A stretch of 64,000 nucleotides of DNA from positions 62,001 to 126,000 of the forward strand of contig JAWKTN010000006.1 in the NCBI GenBank assembly GCA_041399065.1, written 5' to 3'. Every line of letters begins with the position of its first letter. Within the stretch, counting starts at the first letter, position 1. This document shows positions 42,308-50,565 of the stretch, piece by piece. The DNA is from JAGQPD01 sp020426865. GTDB taxonomy: Bacteria > Planctomycetota > Planctomycetia > Pirellulales > Pirellulaceae. A program made the translations under genes and the position numbers. The notes below the pieces were generated by a model that was given only the letters and a program-made list of their open reading frames with translations, searched no databases and had not been told where the DNA came from.

Positions 42308-43066
42308 GTGATAGCCGATGTCGACTGGCGATGGACGCCGTATGTTCATCTCGCGTATGCTTTGATCATGGGCGCCGCCCTGGTGACGTGTTCGCTGTTG
42401 TTGCGACGCACTCAGAAGTCGCTACCACTATCGCCCGTCGAGAAGCTTGGGATTGGCGTGGGTGCCTTTTGCGGTGCGATGATCGGTGCCAAGCTGCCGT
42501 TTCTGTTGTCGGACTGGAAGGGGATGCTCGATGGAACGGCCTGGCTGTCACACGGCAAGACCATCATGTGTGGCATTGTCGGTGGCTACTTTGGCGTGGA
42601 AATCGCGAAGTGGGTTCTGGATATTCGCGTCAAGACCGGCGATACGTTTGCGGCGCCCGTGGCGGTGGCGGTCGCAATTGGGCGCCTGGCTTGTTTTCAG
42701 GCGGGGTGTTGTTATGGCACGCCGACGACCCTGCCGTGGGGCGTTGTCTTTTCCACGGCCGTCGACGATCCAGCTATTCCTCGACATCCCACACAACTGT
42801 ACGAATCGCTGTTTCATGCTGCCGCCGCGATTGTCCTTGTCGCGCTCGCGCGACGTGGTCGGTTTCGTGCACAGTTGATCAAGCTGTATTTGCTGAGCTA
42901 TCTCGCTTATCGATTTGTCACGGAGTTCATCCGACCTGAGGCAAAACTAATGTTGGGTTTGACCGGCTATCAGTGGACCGCCGTGGCACTGGTGCCGCTG
43001 TTCGTTTGGCTCTGGTACCGTGACCAACGCCAGCTTCAATCGAGCGCGCCAGCGTCGACAGGCTGA
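42308..43066 (+). CDS. Lgt-family diacylglyceryl transferase-like protein
   Basis: 252 residues from the GTG at 42308, decided by GGGAGG 5 nt upstream. It is polytopic, with seven or so hydrophobic segments. The family stretch GRLACFQAGCCYGTPTTLPWGVVF... RHPTQLYE (about 131-175) marks PF01790 (prolipoprotein diacylglyceryl transferase), and SHGKTIMCGIVGGYFG (about 81-96) holds the conserved His. The GCCYG version differs from the GRxxNF motif of true Lgt, so this may be a paralogue that modifies something else; the chromosome probably has a canonical lgt elsewhere. It is transcribed alone. Confidence 0.82.
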   Translation: MIADVDWRWTPYVHLAYALIMGAALVTCSLLLRRTQKSLPLSPVEKLGIGVGAFCGAMIGAKLPFLLSDWKGMLDGTAWLSHGKTIMCGIVGGYFGVEIAKWVLDIRVKTGDTFAAPVAVAVAIGRLACFQAGCCYGTPTTLPWGVVFSTAVDDPAIPRHPTQLYESLFHAAAAIVLVALARRGRFRAQLIKLYLLSYLAYRFVTEFIRPEAKLMLGLTGYQWTAVALVPLFVWLWYRDQRQLQSSAPASTG

Positions 43067-43112
43067 CGGGTGGATACATGATTCACGCAAGGGCATTGGG
43101 ATCGATGCCAGA

Positions 43113-44525
43113 TCAAATCGTAAATGTCGGTTCGACCATGTAATCGGAGCGAGTGATGCCAAAGTACTGGAGTACGGCCGGAGTGTATTCGAGGAAATTT
43201 ACGCGATCGGATTGGGCCTTGGTTGTGGAGCTACCATAGATGATCAGCGAACCGTCGGGAACATGACGTCCGGAATGGTGGTCTTCGATCGGGAATTCAG
43301 TGAAGCCCAACTCGCGACAATTGAACTTGCGTTCGCCTACTCGAAACTCAGTCTTCTGGTGATCGAGTTCCACGGAGATTGTCAGTGCGGTGTCATTCAA
43401 GTTGATGCCCATATTGATTCCGTCCGCCTGCTGCTTGGCCTGTTGCAATTGATCGCGAACGTACTTCGCATCATCACTATTCGCGAACCGGATCGTATAC
43501 TGCGGTACCATCGCCGCTTCGACCGTGTAAGTGGATGCGTCAGGGACGATCGCTGACACGAAAGTGCGAACATGATCCAGGCGGAAGCTGCGAGCGATCT
43601 TCAGGTCGACCCGTTCGGGCAATTTGTGATTCGGGCCCTGTCCCATACTGCTGGTGATCAGGAATGTCGCTTGGTGTTGTGAGCAATATCGCATCAGCTT
43701 GCCGATATAGCGGTCGAGCAGTTCCATTGCCACCATGATCTCGCGCCCAAACCGCTGGCACCATTCGGGACCGTACACTTGTACGTTGTAGTCTTCTGGG
43801 AACAAGGCATACCAATAGCGGTGCATGTTGGCGGCGACGTGGTTGGTGAAGAGCACTGCCAGTTCGGGGCGTTTTTGTTTGAGTTGCTTGAGAAAAATAT
43901 CCGCGGTTAATGGGAACTGCAGCACGCGCAAACGCTCCCGACCAACTCGTTTGGCAGCGATTCCAGCGACAGTCTTCGCGCAGTACATATAAGTACTTGG
44001 ACTGATGCCAGTCGAAGGCAGCGAGAACAGCAGGCGGCGCTTGTCAAATCTCGGGATGGGCGCGTTGGCAACGCGGCCGTTGCCCGCGGTCATTTTCAGG
44101 TTGAAGGCCTGAAAGGGCTCGAGTTGCGTCGGGCGAGTATAACCGTCATTGGCAAAACAATCGGGAACGACAAAGACGTAGTTGTCAGTGAGGTAGTTTT
44201 TGGCTGGCGAGCTATGAAGCGTACCAACAATGCCAACTGAATGTCCATGATTGGCGATGATCTGCCAATACAACGGATATGCCGCCGGTTTGGGGTCGTT
44301 GTACCAGCGGATCTGATGGTTGTCGAACGGCGCACCCACGTTGAAGGAGGCCCAAGACTGAGACGGATAGAGTGTTTCTTCGGGTACGTCCAAGGCTTCG
44401 GTCGTCAACAGCCTGGCCTGCTTCAACAATGACGCGATTGCGGAATTCGGTCGCGTCTTGGCATAGTGCTGAAAGACCCGTGGAGGGATCTCATTGGCTT
44501 CGAGAATAACCATCCGACGTTGCAT
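43113..44525 (-). CDS. alkaline-phosphatase-superfamily protein, degenerate metal site
   Basis: 470 residues from the ATG at 44525 (GGAG 8 nt upstream). The layout is that of type I phosphodiesterase/nucleotide pyrophosphatase proteins: VILEANEIPP at the N-terminus (usually ILDxDG), LYPSQSWASFNVGAP at the nucleophile position (about 52-66), TNHVAANMHRYWYALFPED (about 225-243, normally D..xxH) and LITSSMGQGPNHK (about 290-302, normally SDHG). Several metal-binding Asp/His are changed, so the activity is doubtful or the ligand set is different. No signal peptide, so probably cytosolic. It lies in a minus-strand run with the VOC protein. Confidence 0.7.
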   Translation of the reverse strand: MQRRMVILEANEIPPRVFQHYAKTRPNSAIASLLKQARLLTTEALDVPEETLYPSQSWASFNVGAPFDNHQIRWYNDPKPAAYPLYWQIIANHGHSVGIVGTLHSSPAKNYLTDNYVFVVPDCFANDGYTRPTQLEPFQAFNLKMTAGNGRVANAPIPRFDKRRLLFSLPSTGISPSTYMYCAKTVAGIAAKRVGRERLRVLQFPLTADIFLKQLKQKRPELAVLFTNHVAANMHRYWYALFPEDYNVQVYGPEWCQRFGREIMVAMELLDRYIGKLMRYCSQHQATFLITSSMGQGPNHKLPERVDLKIARSFRLDHVRTFVSAIVPDASTYTVEAAMVPQYTIRFANSDDAKYVRDQLQQAKQQADGINMGINLNDTALTISVELDHQKTEFRVGERKFNCRELGFTEFPIEDHHSGRHVPDGSLIIYGSSTTKAQSDRVNFLEYTPAVLQYFGITRSDYMVEPTFTI

Positions 44526-44639
44526 CAAACGCGCTCCTTAGTCGATGTGAAAAATCATTCTTACCATCGTATCCCGGGCCGTGAGGATTGTCCACACGAC
44601 CACGATCGTTCACCGCGGTTTTCGCAACAGATCGTTGCC

Positions 44640-45068
44640 CTATGGCAGACACATGTGGCCGCGTTCGTCCAGCGAAATGAAGGGGTTGTGCGCCAATTCC
44701 CAGAGATGGCCGTCGGGGTCCGCAAAGTAGCCGGAGTATCCTCCCCAAAAGACCTTCTGTGGCGACTTGCGCGGTTCCGCGCCACAGGCCAACGCGTGCC
44801 GATAGGCCTCGTCGACCTCCGCTTCACTTGCAAAGTTTTGCGCCAACGCGACTGCCGAGTAGCCCAATTCCAGATCGTTGACATTGGCGTCGTCTGCCAG
44901 TGACGCGCGCCCAAACAATCCCAACACCGTGCCTTCAGAATAGAAAAAGGTTACGTCATCATTCGATACTGGCGACTTCGTCCATCCCAGCCGCTCATAG
45001 AATGCCGTCGATGTCGCCACGTTAGCGACACCCAGTGTTACAAGATTAATCCGAGATGGTAATGACAT
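44640..45068 (-). CDS. VOC (glyoxalase/bleomycin-resistance) family protein
   Basis: 142 residues from the ATG at 45068 (GGGAG 7 nt upstream); the frame remains open far upstream but that part is not coding. The fold repeats two beta-alpha-beta-beta-beta modules: NLVTLGVANVATSTAFYERLGW at the start and SGYFADPDGHLWELAHNP near the end, where Glu127-type residues usually bind metal. Family members are small dioxygenases, isomerases or binding proteins; the substrate cannot be deduced. Confidence 0.88.
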   Translation of the reverse strand: MSLPSRINLVTLGVANVATSTAFYERLGWTKSPVSNDDVTFFYSEGTVLGLFGRASLADDANVNDLELGYSAVALAQNFASEAEVDEAYRHALACGAEPRKSPQKVFWGGYSGYFADPDGHLWELAHNPFISLDERGHMCLP

Positions 45069-45259
45069 GCGGGCTCTCCCAGAATCCGATGCTCGATCCG
45101 CGTCGCCGTGCCGACTGCCGGCAGTGACAAAACCACAATCATAGCGGACGCGCAGCACACCCGGAAAGTACGATGCCCCGGCTGGGGGGGCTTGCAGCGT
45201 CACGCGGCCGTCCGCATCGTCCACTGTCCACCTTCGCAGCCAAGATGTTCGCTTTGCAC

Positions 45260-45281
45260 AATACCTCGAACCAACAAGTAT
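45260..45281. repeat. dispersed repeat copy
   Basis: AATACCTCGAACCAACAAGT followed by AT, the complement of the element described at 2814 and 62796. It lies in the gap upstream of the oxidoreductase gene. Confidence 0.8.
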
Positions 45282-45419
45282 CCCGATCCCACTCGCCGTC
45301 GTGCTCTTCCCGTCGCCGCTTGTGCTTACCCATGCACAATTCGTACAATCAGCATTCGCAGCAGTCAGAATCAATGTGTTGAGATGTTCCATACCATCGC
45401 CAGTACGGGAGCGAGAAAA

Positions 45420-46742
45420 ATGAATCGCAAGTTGCAACGACGGACTTTTTTGCGGTCCACCGCGGGAGGGGCAATCGTCGGATATCTTTCCGGCACGATT
45501 ACCTCCGCCGCGACTACGTCCCCCAACAGTCGATTGAATATCGCTGCGATCGGTGCCACCGGACGCGCGGGGGCGAACATCCAGGGTTGCCAGTCGGAGA
45601 ACATCGTTGCCATTGCCGACATCGATGCGAATCTGCTGGAGAAAGGGAGCCAACCCTACCCGAACGCTCGGAAGTATCGCGACTACCGTGAAATGCTGGA
45701 ACAGGAAGCCGACAACATCGACGCGGTGCTCGTGGGGACTCCCGACCATTCGCATGCGCCCGCCGCCGCGATGGCCTTGCGATTGAAAAAGCATGTCTAC
45801 TGCGAAAAACCACTCACGCATACCGTGCTCGAAGCTCGCACGCTGGCACGACTGGCGAAAGAAAACAACCTAGTGACACAAATGGGTACGCAGATCCATT
45901 CACTCGAGAACTACCGCCGGGCCGTTGAGATCGTCGAGTCAGGCGTGATCGGACCGGTCCGTGAGTGCCATGTATGGGCCAACGCCATTTACACCGGCGG
46001 ACATTTTACCACCAATACGTCCGCTCCGCAGAATGTTGATTGGGATCTGTGGCTCGGGCCCGCTCCCCAGCGACCCTATAGCGAAGGCGTGCATCCGTTC
46101 CACTGGCGCAGGTTCTGGGACTACGGCACCGGCTCGCTTGGCGATTTTGGCTGCCACTTCATGGACCTGCCGCATTGGGCATTGAAGCTACGCAATCCCA
46201 CGAGCATCTCCGCGATCGGTTCGTCGTGCGATCCGGTGACGACGCCAGGCTGGTGCGTGGTCGACTACCGTTACCCCGCTCGAGAAAACCTTCCACCGGT
46301 ACAGCTGACGTGGTACGACAGCGGCATGAAACCAGCGCAGCTGGCACAACTGGTCCGACAGCAACCAAAAGACCAAAACGGCAATGACATGAACACCGAT
46401 AGCGGGCAGATGTTCGTCGGCGAGCACGGGATGCTGCTGACCAACTATACGCAACGCTGTCTGCTGCCCGCCGACAAGTTTGCTGACGTAAAGCTGCCCG
46501 ATCCGTACATCCCCAATTCCATCGGACATCATGAAGAATGGATCCACGCCATCAAGAACGGTGGTTCCACGACCTGCAATTTCGATTACTCGGGAGCCCT
46601 TACGGAATCCGTCCTTTTGGGTACGGTATCCTTTCGCAGTGGCCAGCGGCTTGAATGGGACCCCGCACAATGCCGCGTAACGAATTCAGATCGCGCACAG
46701 CAATTTGTGCATAAAGAATATCGAAAAGGATGGAGTTTGTGA
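45420..46742 (+). CDS. Tat-exported Gfo/Idh/MocA oxidoreductase
   Basis: 440 residues from the ATG at 45420 (GGGAG 8 nt upstream). It starts with a twin-arginine signal (RRTFLRSTAGGAIVGYL). The NAD(P)-binding Rossmann domain follows (LNIAAIGATGRAGANI, then VAIADID), with CEKPLTH (about 138-144), the Lys of which is catalytic in the family. The C-terminal domain holds the GFO_IDH_MocA sugar-binding sheet (about 175-430). Secreted sugar-oxidoreductase-like proteins of this kind are abundant in planctomycetes. Part of the gene (46219-46268) has been copied into the repeat array downstream. Confidence 0.93.
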   Translation: MNRKLQRRTFLRSTAGGAIVGYLSGTITSAATTSPNSRLNIAAIGATGRAGANIQGCQSENIVAIADIDANLLEKGSQPYPNARKYRDYREMLEQEADNIDAVLVGTPDHSHAPAAAMALRLKKHVYCEKPLTHTVLEARTLARLAKENNLVTQMGTQIHSLENYRRAVEIVESGVIGPVRECHVWANAIYTGGHFTTNTSAPQNVDWDLWLGPAPQRPYSEGVHPFHWRRFWDYGTGSLGDFGCHFMDLPHWALKLRNPTSISAIGSSCDPVTTPGWCVVDYRYPARENLPPVQLTWYDSGMKPAQLAQLVRQQPKDQNGNDMNTDSGQMFVGEHGMLLTNYTQRCLLPADKFADVKLPDPYIPNSIGHHEEWIHAIKNGGSTTCNFDYSGALTESVLLGTVSFRSGQRLEWDPAQCRVTNSDRAQQFVHKEYRKGWSL

Positions 46743-47223
46743 GGCGAGTTGAAGGGAGAGACCGGCGAACCGCGGAACGAAATTGCCAACCGCAGAGGAC
46801 GGCAGTGGTGCGTTAGGCAAGCAAAACACCCCCCTTCGCGCTCTCTGTGCCCTCCGCGGTAGTCTTTGTTCGGTTGACGCGGGCGGCTAACCGCAGAGTA
46901 CGCCGAGAGCGCAGAGCACGGCAGTGGTGTGTTAAGCAAGCAAGAAAACTCTCCCTCTCCGCGGTTTCGTTCGTCGTGCGATCCGGTGACGACGCCAGCC
47001 TGGTGCGTGGTCGACTACTGTGGTGCGTTAGGTAAGCAAAACATCCCCCTCCGCGCTCTCTGTGCCCTCCGCGGTAGTCCTTGTTCGGTTGACGCGGGCG
47101 GCTAACCGCAGAGTACGCCGAGAGCGCAGAGCACGGCAGTGGTGTGCTAAGCAAGCAAGAAAACTCTCCCTCTCCGCGGTTTCTTTGCCCTTTGAGGTAG
47201 CGGTCCGTGCGCGCATTGAAGAA
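46743..47223. repeat. palindrome array with captured gene piece
   Basis: No gene. The region is built from arms of the same palindrome family as at 19.3 kb. A unit with AACCGCAGAGTACGCCGAGA starts at 46889 and again at 47104 (period 215 bp), and units with GTGGTGCGTTAGG at 46806 and 47020. Between them, 46969-47018 is a 50-bp copy (one mismatch, G to C) of 46219-46268 in the oxidoreductase gene, 750 bp upstream. Confidence 0.85.
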
Positions 47224-48618
47224 TCAGGTCGTGATTCGAGCGTGGCCACGGCGGAGATCCCAGCAAACGACTGTCGTGTCGGAGGCGGTGAAGTAGGTGC
47301 CCGATTCAAGTAACGCAAGCGATGCCACCGGTTTGAGCTTGGCGATTTCGCCGGACTGTGAAATTTGCGGAGCAGCCGTAACGGGGCCGGGTAGTTGAAG
47401 CGTAAAATGAGGCGTGGCAAATGGCGCGTCGATCTGCCAGACATTGGAATCAGGGTTGGGTTGGATGGAAGTCAGTTCCTTGGCCGCCCAGTAGCGAGCG
47501 ATCTCGCTGAGCTTCATCCAGATCAAATTGTCGTAGCGCTGATGCAATCGCGTAACGACCTGTTGCAATGCCTGGAATCCCAGTTGCTGGCCGTTGTAGT
47601 AAATGCCGGTCCAATGACACACCATGATCGCCGGTTCGCCCCGTTCGATGACCTCGATCAATCTTCCTGTAGAAAGATCCTCGCTGATAAATCGGTCGAC
47701 TTCGATTTCACCACGGCAATCCCAGCCGCCGGTCCAATCGCCCGTGCAGCCGATGATCGAGACCACGCAGCGAGGATCACTGGTATTCAAGTCTTGCGCG
47801 TATTCAACTCGCGGCGCCACGCTGGTGTCGCCGCTGTCGTAGAGATGCCGGAAATAGTGCGGGATCTCGGTACGATACACGTCGCGGCACGATTCGAATG
47901 TAGCCTGAGAGAGTTCTGGTAGCACGCGATTGCCAAAACCTCCCGGTGTCGTTATCCCCTCGCACGGCAAATTGACATTGCGGAGAATCTTCAGTGCATA
48001 CGCCAGGTAGTGAGCCAGCTCGTCGGTCGAGCGACCGGTGGTCCAGTCCCAATTCTCCATGAACCGTTTGGATCGCTCGGTAAAGGGGTGCCCAGTCTGC
48101 GGATCGATGACCCAGGTATGTGTGACCATTTCTGGGTGGATGTCCCAGTTGGGGAGCATCACACGACGGACGACGTCCAGGCTATCGTCGACCTGGCGTC
48201 GCGTCCAACCAGGCAGTTCACGATCGAGCCGTCCGACACAAGCGGGGAAGGGGACGATGCTATATTTTCCTTTCACGCCGTGTTCGGCACACCACGTGCC
48301 GAAATCGATGACGAAGCTGTCGGGAATCTCTGCCGGCATGGCTCGCCAATCGTGGTCAAAAGGCCCGCCGCCCCACGCGGTGGCGAATTGTGGAATCGCA
48401 AAGCGGTTCAGATTCACCAGGCATGTGGAATCGTCGATAATCCAGGAGACGGGAACTCGGTTTCGAGGATTCAGCACCTGCACCCGGTTGTCTCGGAGCG
48501 GGCGAACGCCTCGTTCTTGACCCCGCGCAAACGGTTGCGTACTCGCCAAATAGGACGCCAACATCGTGGCTGCCGATGTTTGCAGGAATTGCCGGCGGTG
48601 AGTGCTCTGGAGTATCAT
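47224..48618 (-). CDS. Tat-exported polysaccharide-deacetylase-like protein
   Basis: 464 residues with a twin-arginine-type N-terminus (HRRQFLQTSAATMLASYL). The catalytic part (about 55-400) resembles the NodB/polysaccharide deacetylase barrel: PVSWIIDDSTCLVN (about 56-69) supplies an Asp pair, HPEMVTHTWVIDP (about 160-172) His residues, and a TPGGFGN segment (about 224-230) the arginine-like motif region. The enzyme class is inferred from this layout and is not certain. The last about 70 residues form a beta-rich tail. It probably acts on extracellular or cell-wall glycans. It is flanked by the repeat array. Confidence 0.7.
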   Translation of the reverse strand: MILQSTHRRQFLQTSAATMLASYLASTQPFARGQERGVRPLRDNRVQVLNPRNRVPVSWIIDDSTCLVNLNRFAIPQFATAWGGGPFDHDWRAMPAEIPDSFVIDFGTWCAEHGVKGKYSIVPFPACVGRLDRELPGWTRRQVDDSLDVVRRVMLPNWDIHPEMVTHTWVIDPQTGHPFTERSKRFMENWDWTTGRSTDELAHYLAYALKILRNVNLPCEGITTPGGFGNRVLPELSQATFESCRDVYRTEIPHYFRHLYDSGDTSVAPRVEYAQDLNTSDPRCVVSIIGCTGDWTGGWDCRGEIEVDRFISEDLSTGRLIEVIERGEPAIMVCHWTGIYYNGQQLGFQALQQVVTRLHQRYDNLIWMKLSEIARYWAAKELTSIQPNPDSNVWQIDAPFATPHFTLQLPGPVTAAPQISQSGEIAKLKPVASLALLESGTYFTASDTTVVCWDLRRGHARITT

Positions 48619-48626
48619 ATCGTTAT

Positions 48627-48643
48627 ACGGCTGTCCCAGCCGT
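48627..48643. repeat. palindromic intergenic repeat
   Basis: ACGGCTGTCCCAGCCGT, a perfect member of the family found at 7.08, 36.06, 55.02 and 61.2 kb, directly upstream of the deacetylase-like gene start. Confidence 0.8.
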
Positions 48644-48739
48644 CAGCACGACCAGCTGGGTAACATTCACGGTGTTCGATATTACAGTCATTATGCACCA
48701 TCATCGCTCTCAACGAAAGTCAGGATTTGGGCCAGCACG

Positions 48740-48874
48740 ATGATCATGGATATGGGCGACAGCGACGGCCGACAAGCGGCAGCGCGATTGCGACAGTTTC
48801 CTTTGAAGCTATTATTTCTGGCGATTTTGTGTTCAGCGCTGTGGTTTGGATATATTGTGAATTGTCAGAATTAA
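48740..48874 (+). CDS. possible small membrane peptide
   Basis: A frame of 44 residues ending FPLKLLFLAILCSALWFGYIVNCQN, one likely membrane segment. It resembles the LRTLL-type N-terminal anchor of many planctomycete membrane proteins, so it may be a small protein or a leftover of a longer one. No strong ribosome-binding site. Weakly supported. Confidence 0.3.
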   Translation: MIMDMGDSDGRQAAARLRQFPLKLLFLAILCSALWFGYIVNCQN

Positions 48875-48925
48875 CGCTCTCGTTTCTATACCGCCTTTGA
48901 TGGCCACAGGACTACCATCAAATGG

Positions 48926-50227
48926 TCAACGTCGTCGTCGAAGGAAGACTAGGAATGCGAATCCTAGCATCATGAATGCCGACGGTTCGGGGATCTCTTC
49001 CGCACGGAACGGCGGGGCAACTTTGCCGCGAAAGTTGGCCCATGCATATTGGTACTGTTGACTGAAGAGTGCAAAGTCTGCCGGGGAATGCAGGCCATCG
49101 TTGTTGAGGTCGCCCGCGGCATAGCGTTGCGTAACATCCAATTTAGCCAAATCGTCGTCGAGATGGTTCTTAAACCATGTAAAGTCATCGGCATTGACTA
49201 AGTGGTCGCCGTTCAAATCGGCGCCGCTGGGAAGAAATTGGCCCGGTGTACCAATTGCGCCCCCGTCCAACTGCAAAGTATGGGGAGCGACGCCCAAATG
49301 AACCAGTGCCGTCGGGGCCAGATCGCGAAGCGTCCCTGGGACGAGCACTGAGTTGTCGGGGAAGGTCGAGCCACTAAGGATGATTGGGACTTTCCAATTT
49401 ACAGGGCCCTGTCCTGCACTGTGGCTGGTTCCAATTCCGCCGTGGTCGGCGGTTACCATGATCAGCCAATTCTCTTCGCCGCTGATGTAGCCGGGGCGAG
49501 TTTTCACGGCTTGAACGATGTCGCCAATATGGGCATCAACATTGCGAATCGCCTGCTGATAGGCGGCACCACCCCAGCCATTTCCGTGGCCGGCAGCATC
49601 AACTTGTTCAAAGTGTAGGAAAACCGCGTGCGGATCGCCGCTGCGCAGGAGGTTCATCGTATCGGCGGTCAATTGAGCATCTTCGGCGCTCGCTGAGCAA
49701 CAGTCGTATTCCAACGCCAAGTCGGCATTGGTGAGTAGCTGTTGATTGATGGGAGACCAGTTAACGATAGAGGCCGTAAAGAGACTCGGATCGAATTGTT
49801 TGACGGCCGTGAAAAAATGAGGCGCGGCGGATGGGTCGTAGCCCGCAAAGCTATTATCGACAATGCCGTGATGCGCGGCGCTCATTCCTGTAACAATGGT
49901 AGTCCAGTTGACGCCGCTGGCTCCATAGCCGCTCGGAGGGCTGGCGACGAGAGCCCCCTCGTTGAGCGATTGATAGCTGGCCACGCCGTCGAATGCCAAT
50001 CGGTCAATTGCGGGGGTGGAGACCGCCGGAAGATAGCTGCCGCCGGCACCATCGATGCCGATGATTAGCACGCGGTTATCTGCCTCCGCAAGCCGAAGCG
50101 GCACGAGGGAGGTGCCGAGCCAAACCGCTAAATAAAGCAATCCCATCCTTTGCCAGGTTGGTCGATACTGGTAACGGACAATCTGGAATGACTTGGATCG
50201 AGATGACTTGGTTGGGCTCATCGACAT
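48926..50227 (-). CDS. alkaline-phosphatase-superfamily PEP-CTERM protein with dockerin
   Basis: 433 residues. A long signal peptide (about 1-50) precedes an active type I phosphodiesterase/phosphatase-like domain (about 50-320): LIIGIDGAGG at the first metal Asp, GVNWTTIVTGMSAAHHGI at the nucleophile Thr (about 103-120), HFEQVDAAGHG and VTADHGGIGTSHS for the remaining ligands. A dockerin-like pair (LNGDHLVNADDFTWF and LNNDGLHSPADFALF, about 337-397) and a C-terminal IPEPSAFMMLGFAF plus RRRR (PEP-CTERM signal) follow. It is an extracellular phosphoesterase held by the exosortase route. Confidence 0.9.
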   Translation of the reverse strand: MSMSPTKSSRSKSFQIVRYQYRPTWQRMGLLYLAVWLGTSLVPLRLAEADNRVLIIGIDGAGGSYLPAVSTPAIDRLAFDGVASYQSLNEGALVASPPSGYGASGVNWTTIVTGMSAAHHGIVDNSFAGYDPSAAPHFFTAVKQFDPSLFTASIVNWSPINQQLLTNADLALEYDCCSASAEDAQLTADTMNLLRSGDPHAVFLHFEQVDAAGHGNGWGGAAYQQAIRNVDAHIGDIVQAVKTRPGYISGEENWLIMVTADHGGIGTSHSAGQGPVNWKVPIILSGSTFPDNSVLVPGTLRDLAPTALVHLGVAPHTLQLDGGAIGTPGQFLPSGADLNGDHLVNADDFTWFKNHLDDDLAKLDVTQRYAAGDLNNDGLHSPADFALFSQQYQYAWANFRGKVAPPFRAEEIPEPSAFMMLGFAFLVFLRRRR

Positions 50228-50565
50228 TCAGGCTCTGTTGATTCAAAAGTGGGGGCGTTTTGGGACGACGACATGATGAGACGCTATCCGCACCATAATT
50301 ACCTAATCTTAACGGAAATCCGCCAGGCCGTCTTCCGTTTTGCAGGGCAGGCTTTTCTTTCTGATCTGACGAAGGGTTTTTTGGGCGTGCGACGTCTTTA
50401 TTTCATCATCGTTCTATTGCATGCTATACGGTGCATGACGTCGAGATGTGGCGAGAAACGAGTTGTTCGTCGGATGCTGTTTGTTCCTTGGAGTATCCAT
50501 TAAGTTGGGTCGCTTGGTGGTGGTGTCGATGTCCATTGTCTGTCCTGCATTGCGCGAATAAAAAC
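50228..50565. other. divergent intergenic region
   Basis: 338 bp between the PEP-CTERM phosphoesterase and the cytochrome. It presumably carries both promoters; no clear motif or repeat was recognised. Confidence 0.5.

Noticed and set aside
45069..45821. Long upstream extension of the VOC protein frame
   Set aside because: It lies opposite the oxidoreductase leader and start, crosses a dispersed-repeat copy, and the VOC domain begins exactly at the ATG at 45068 with a good ribosome-binding site.
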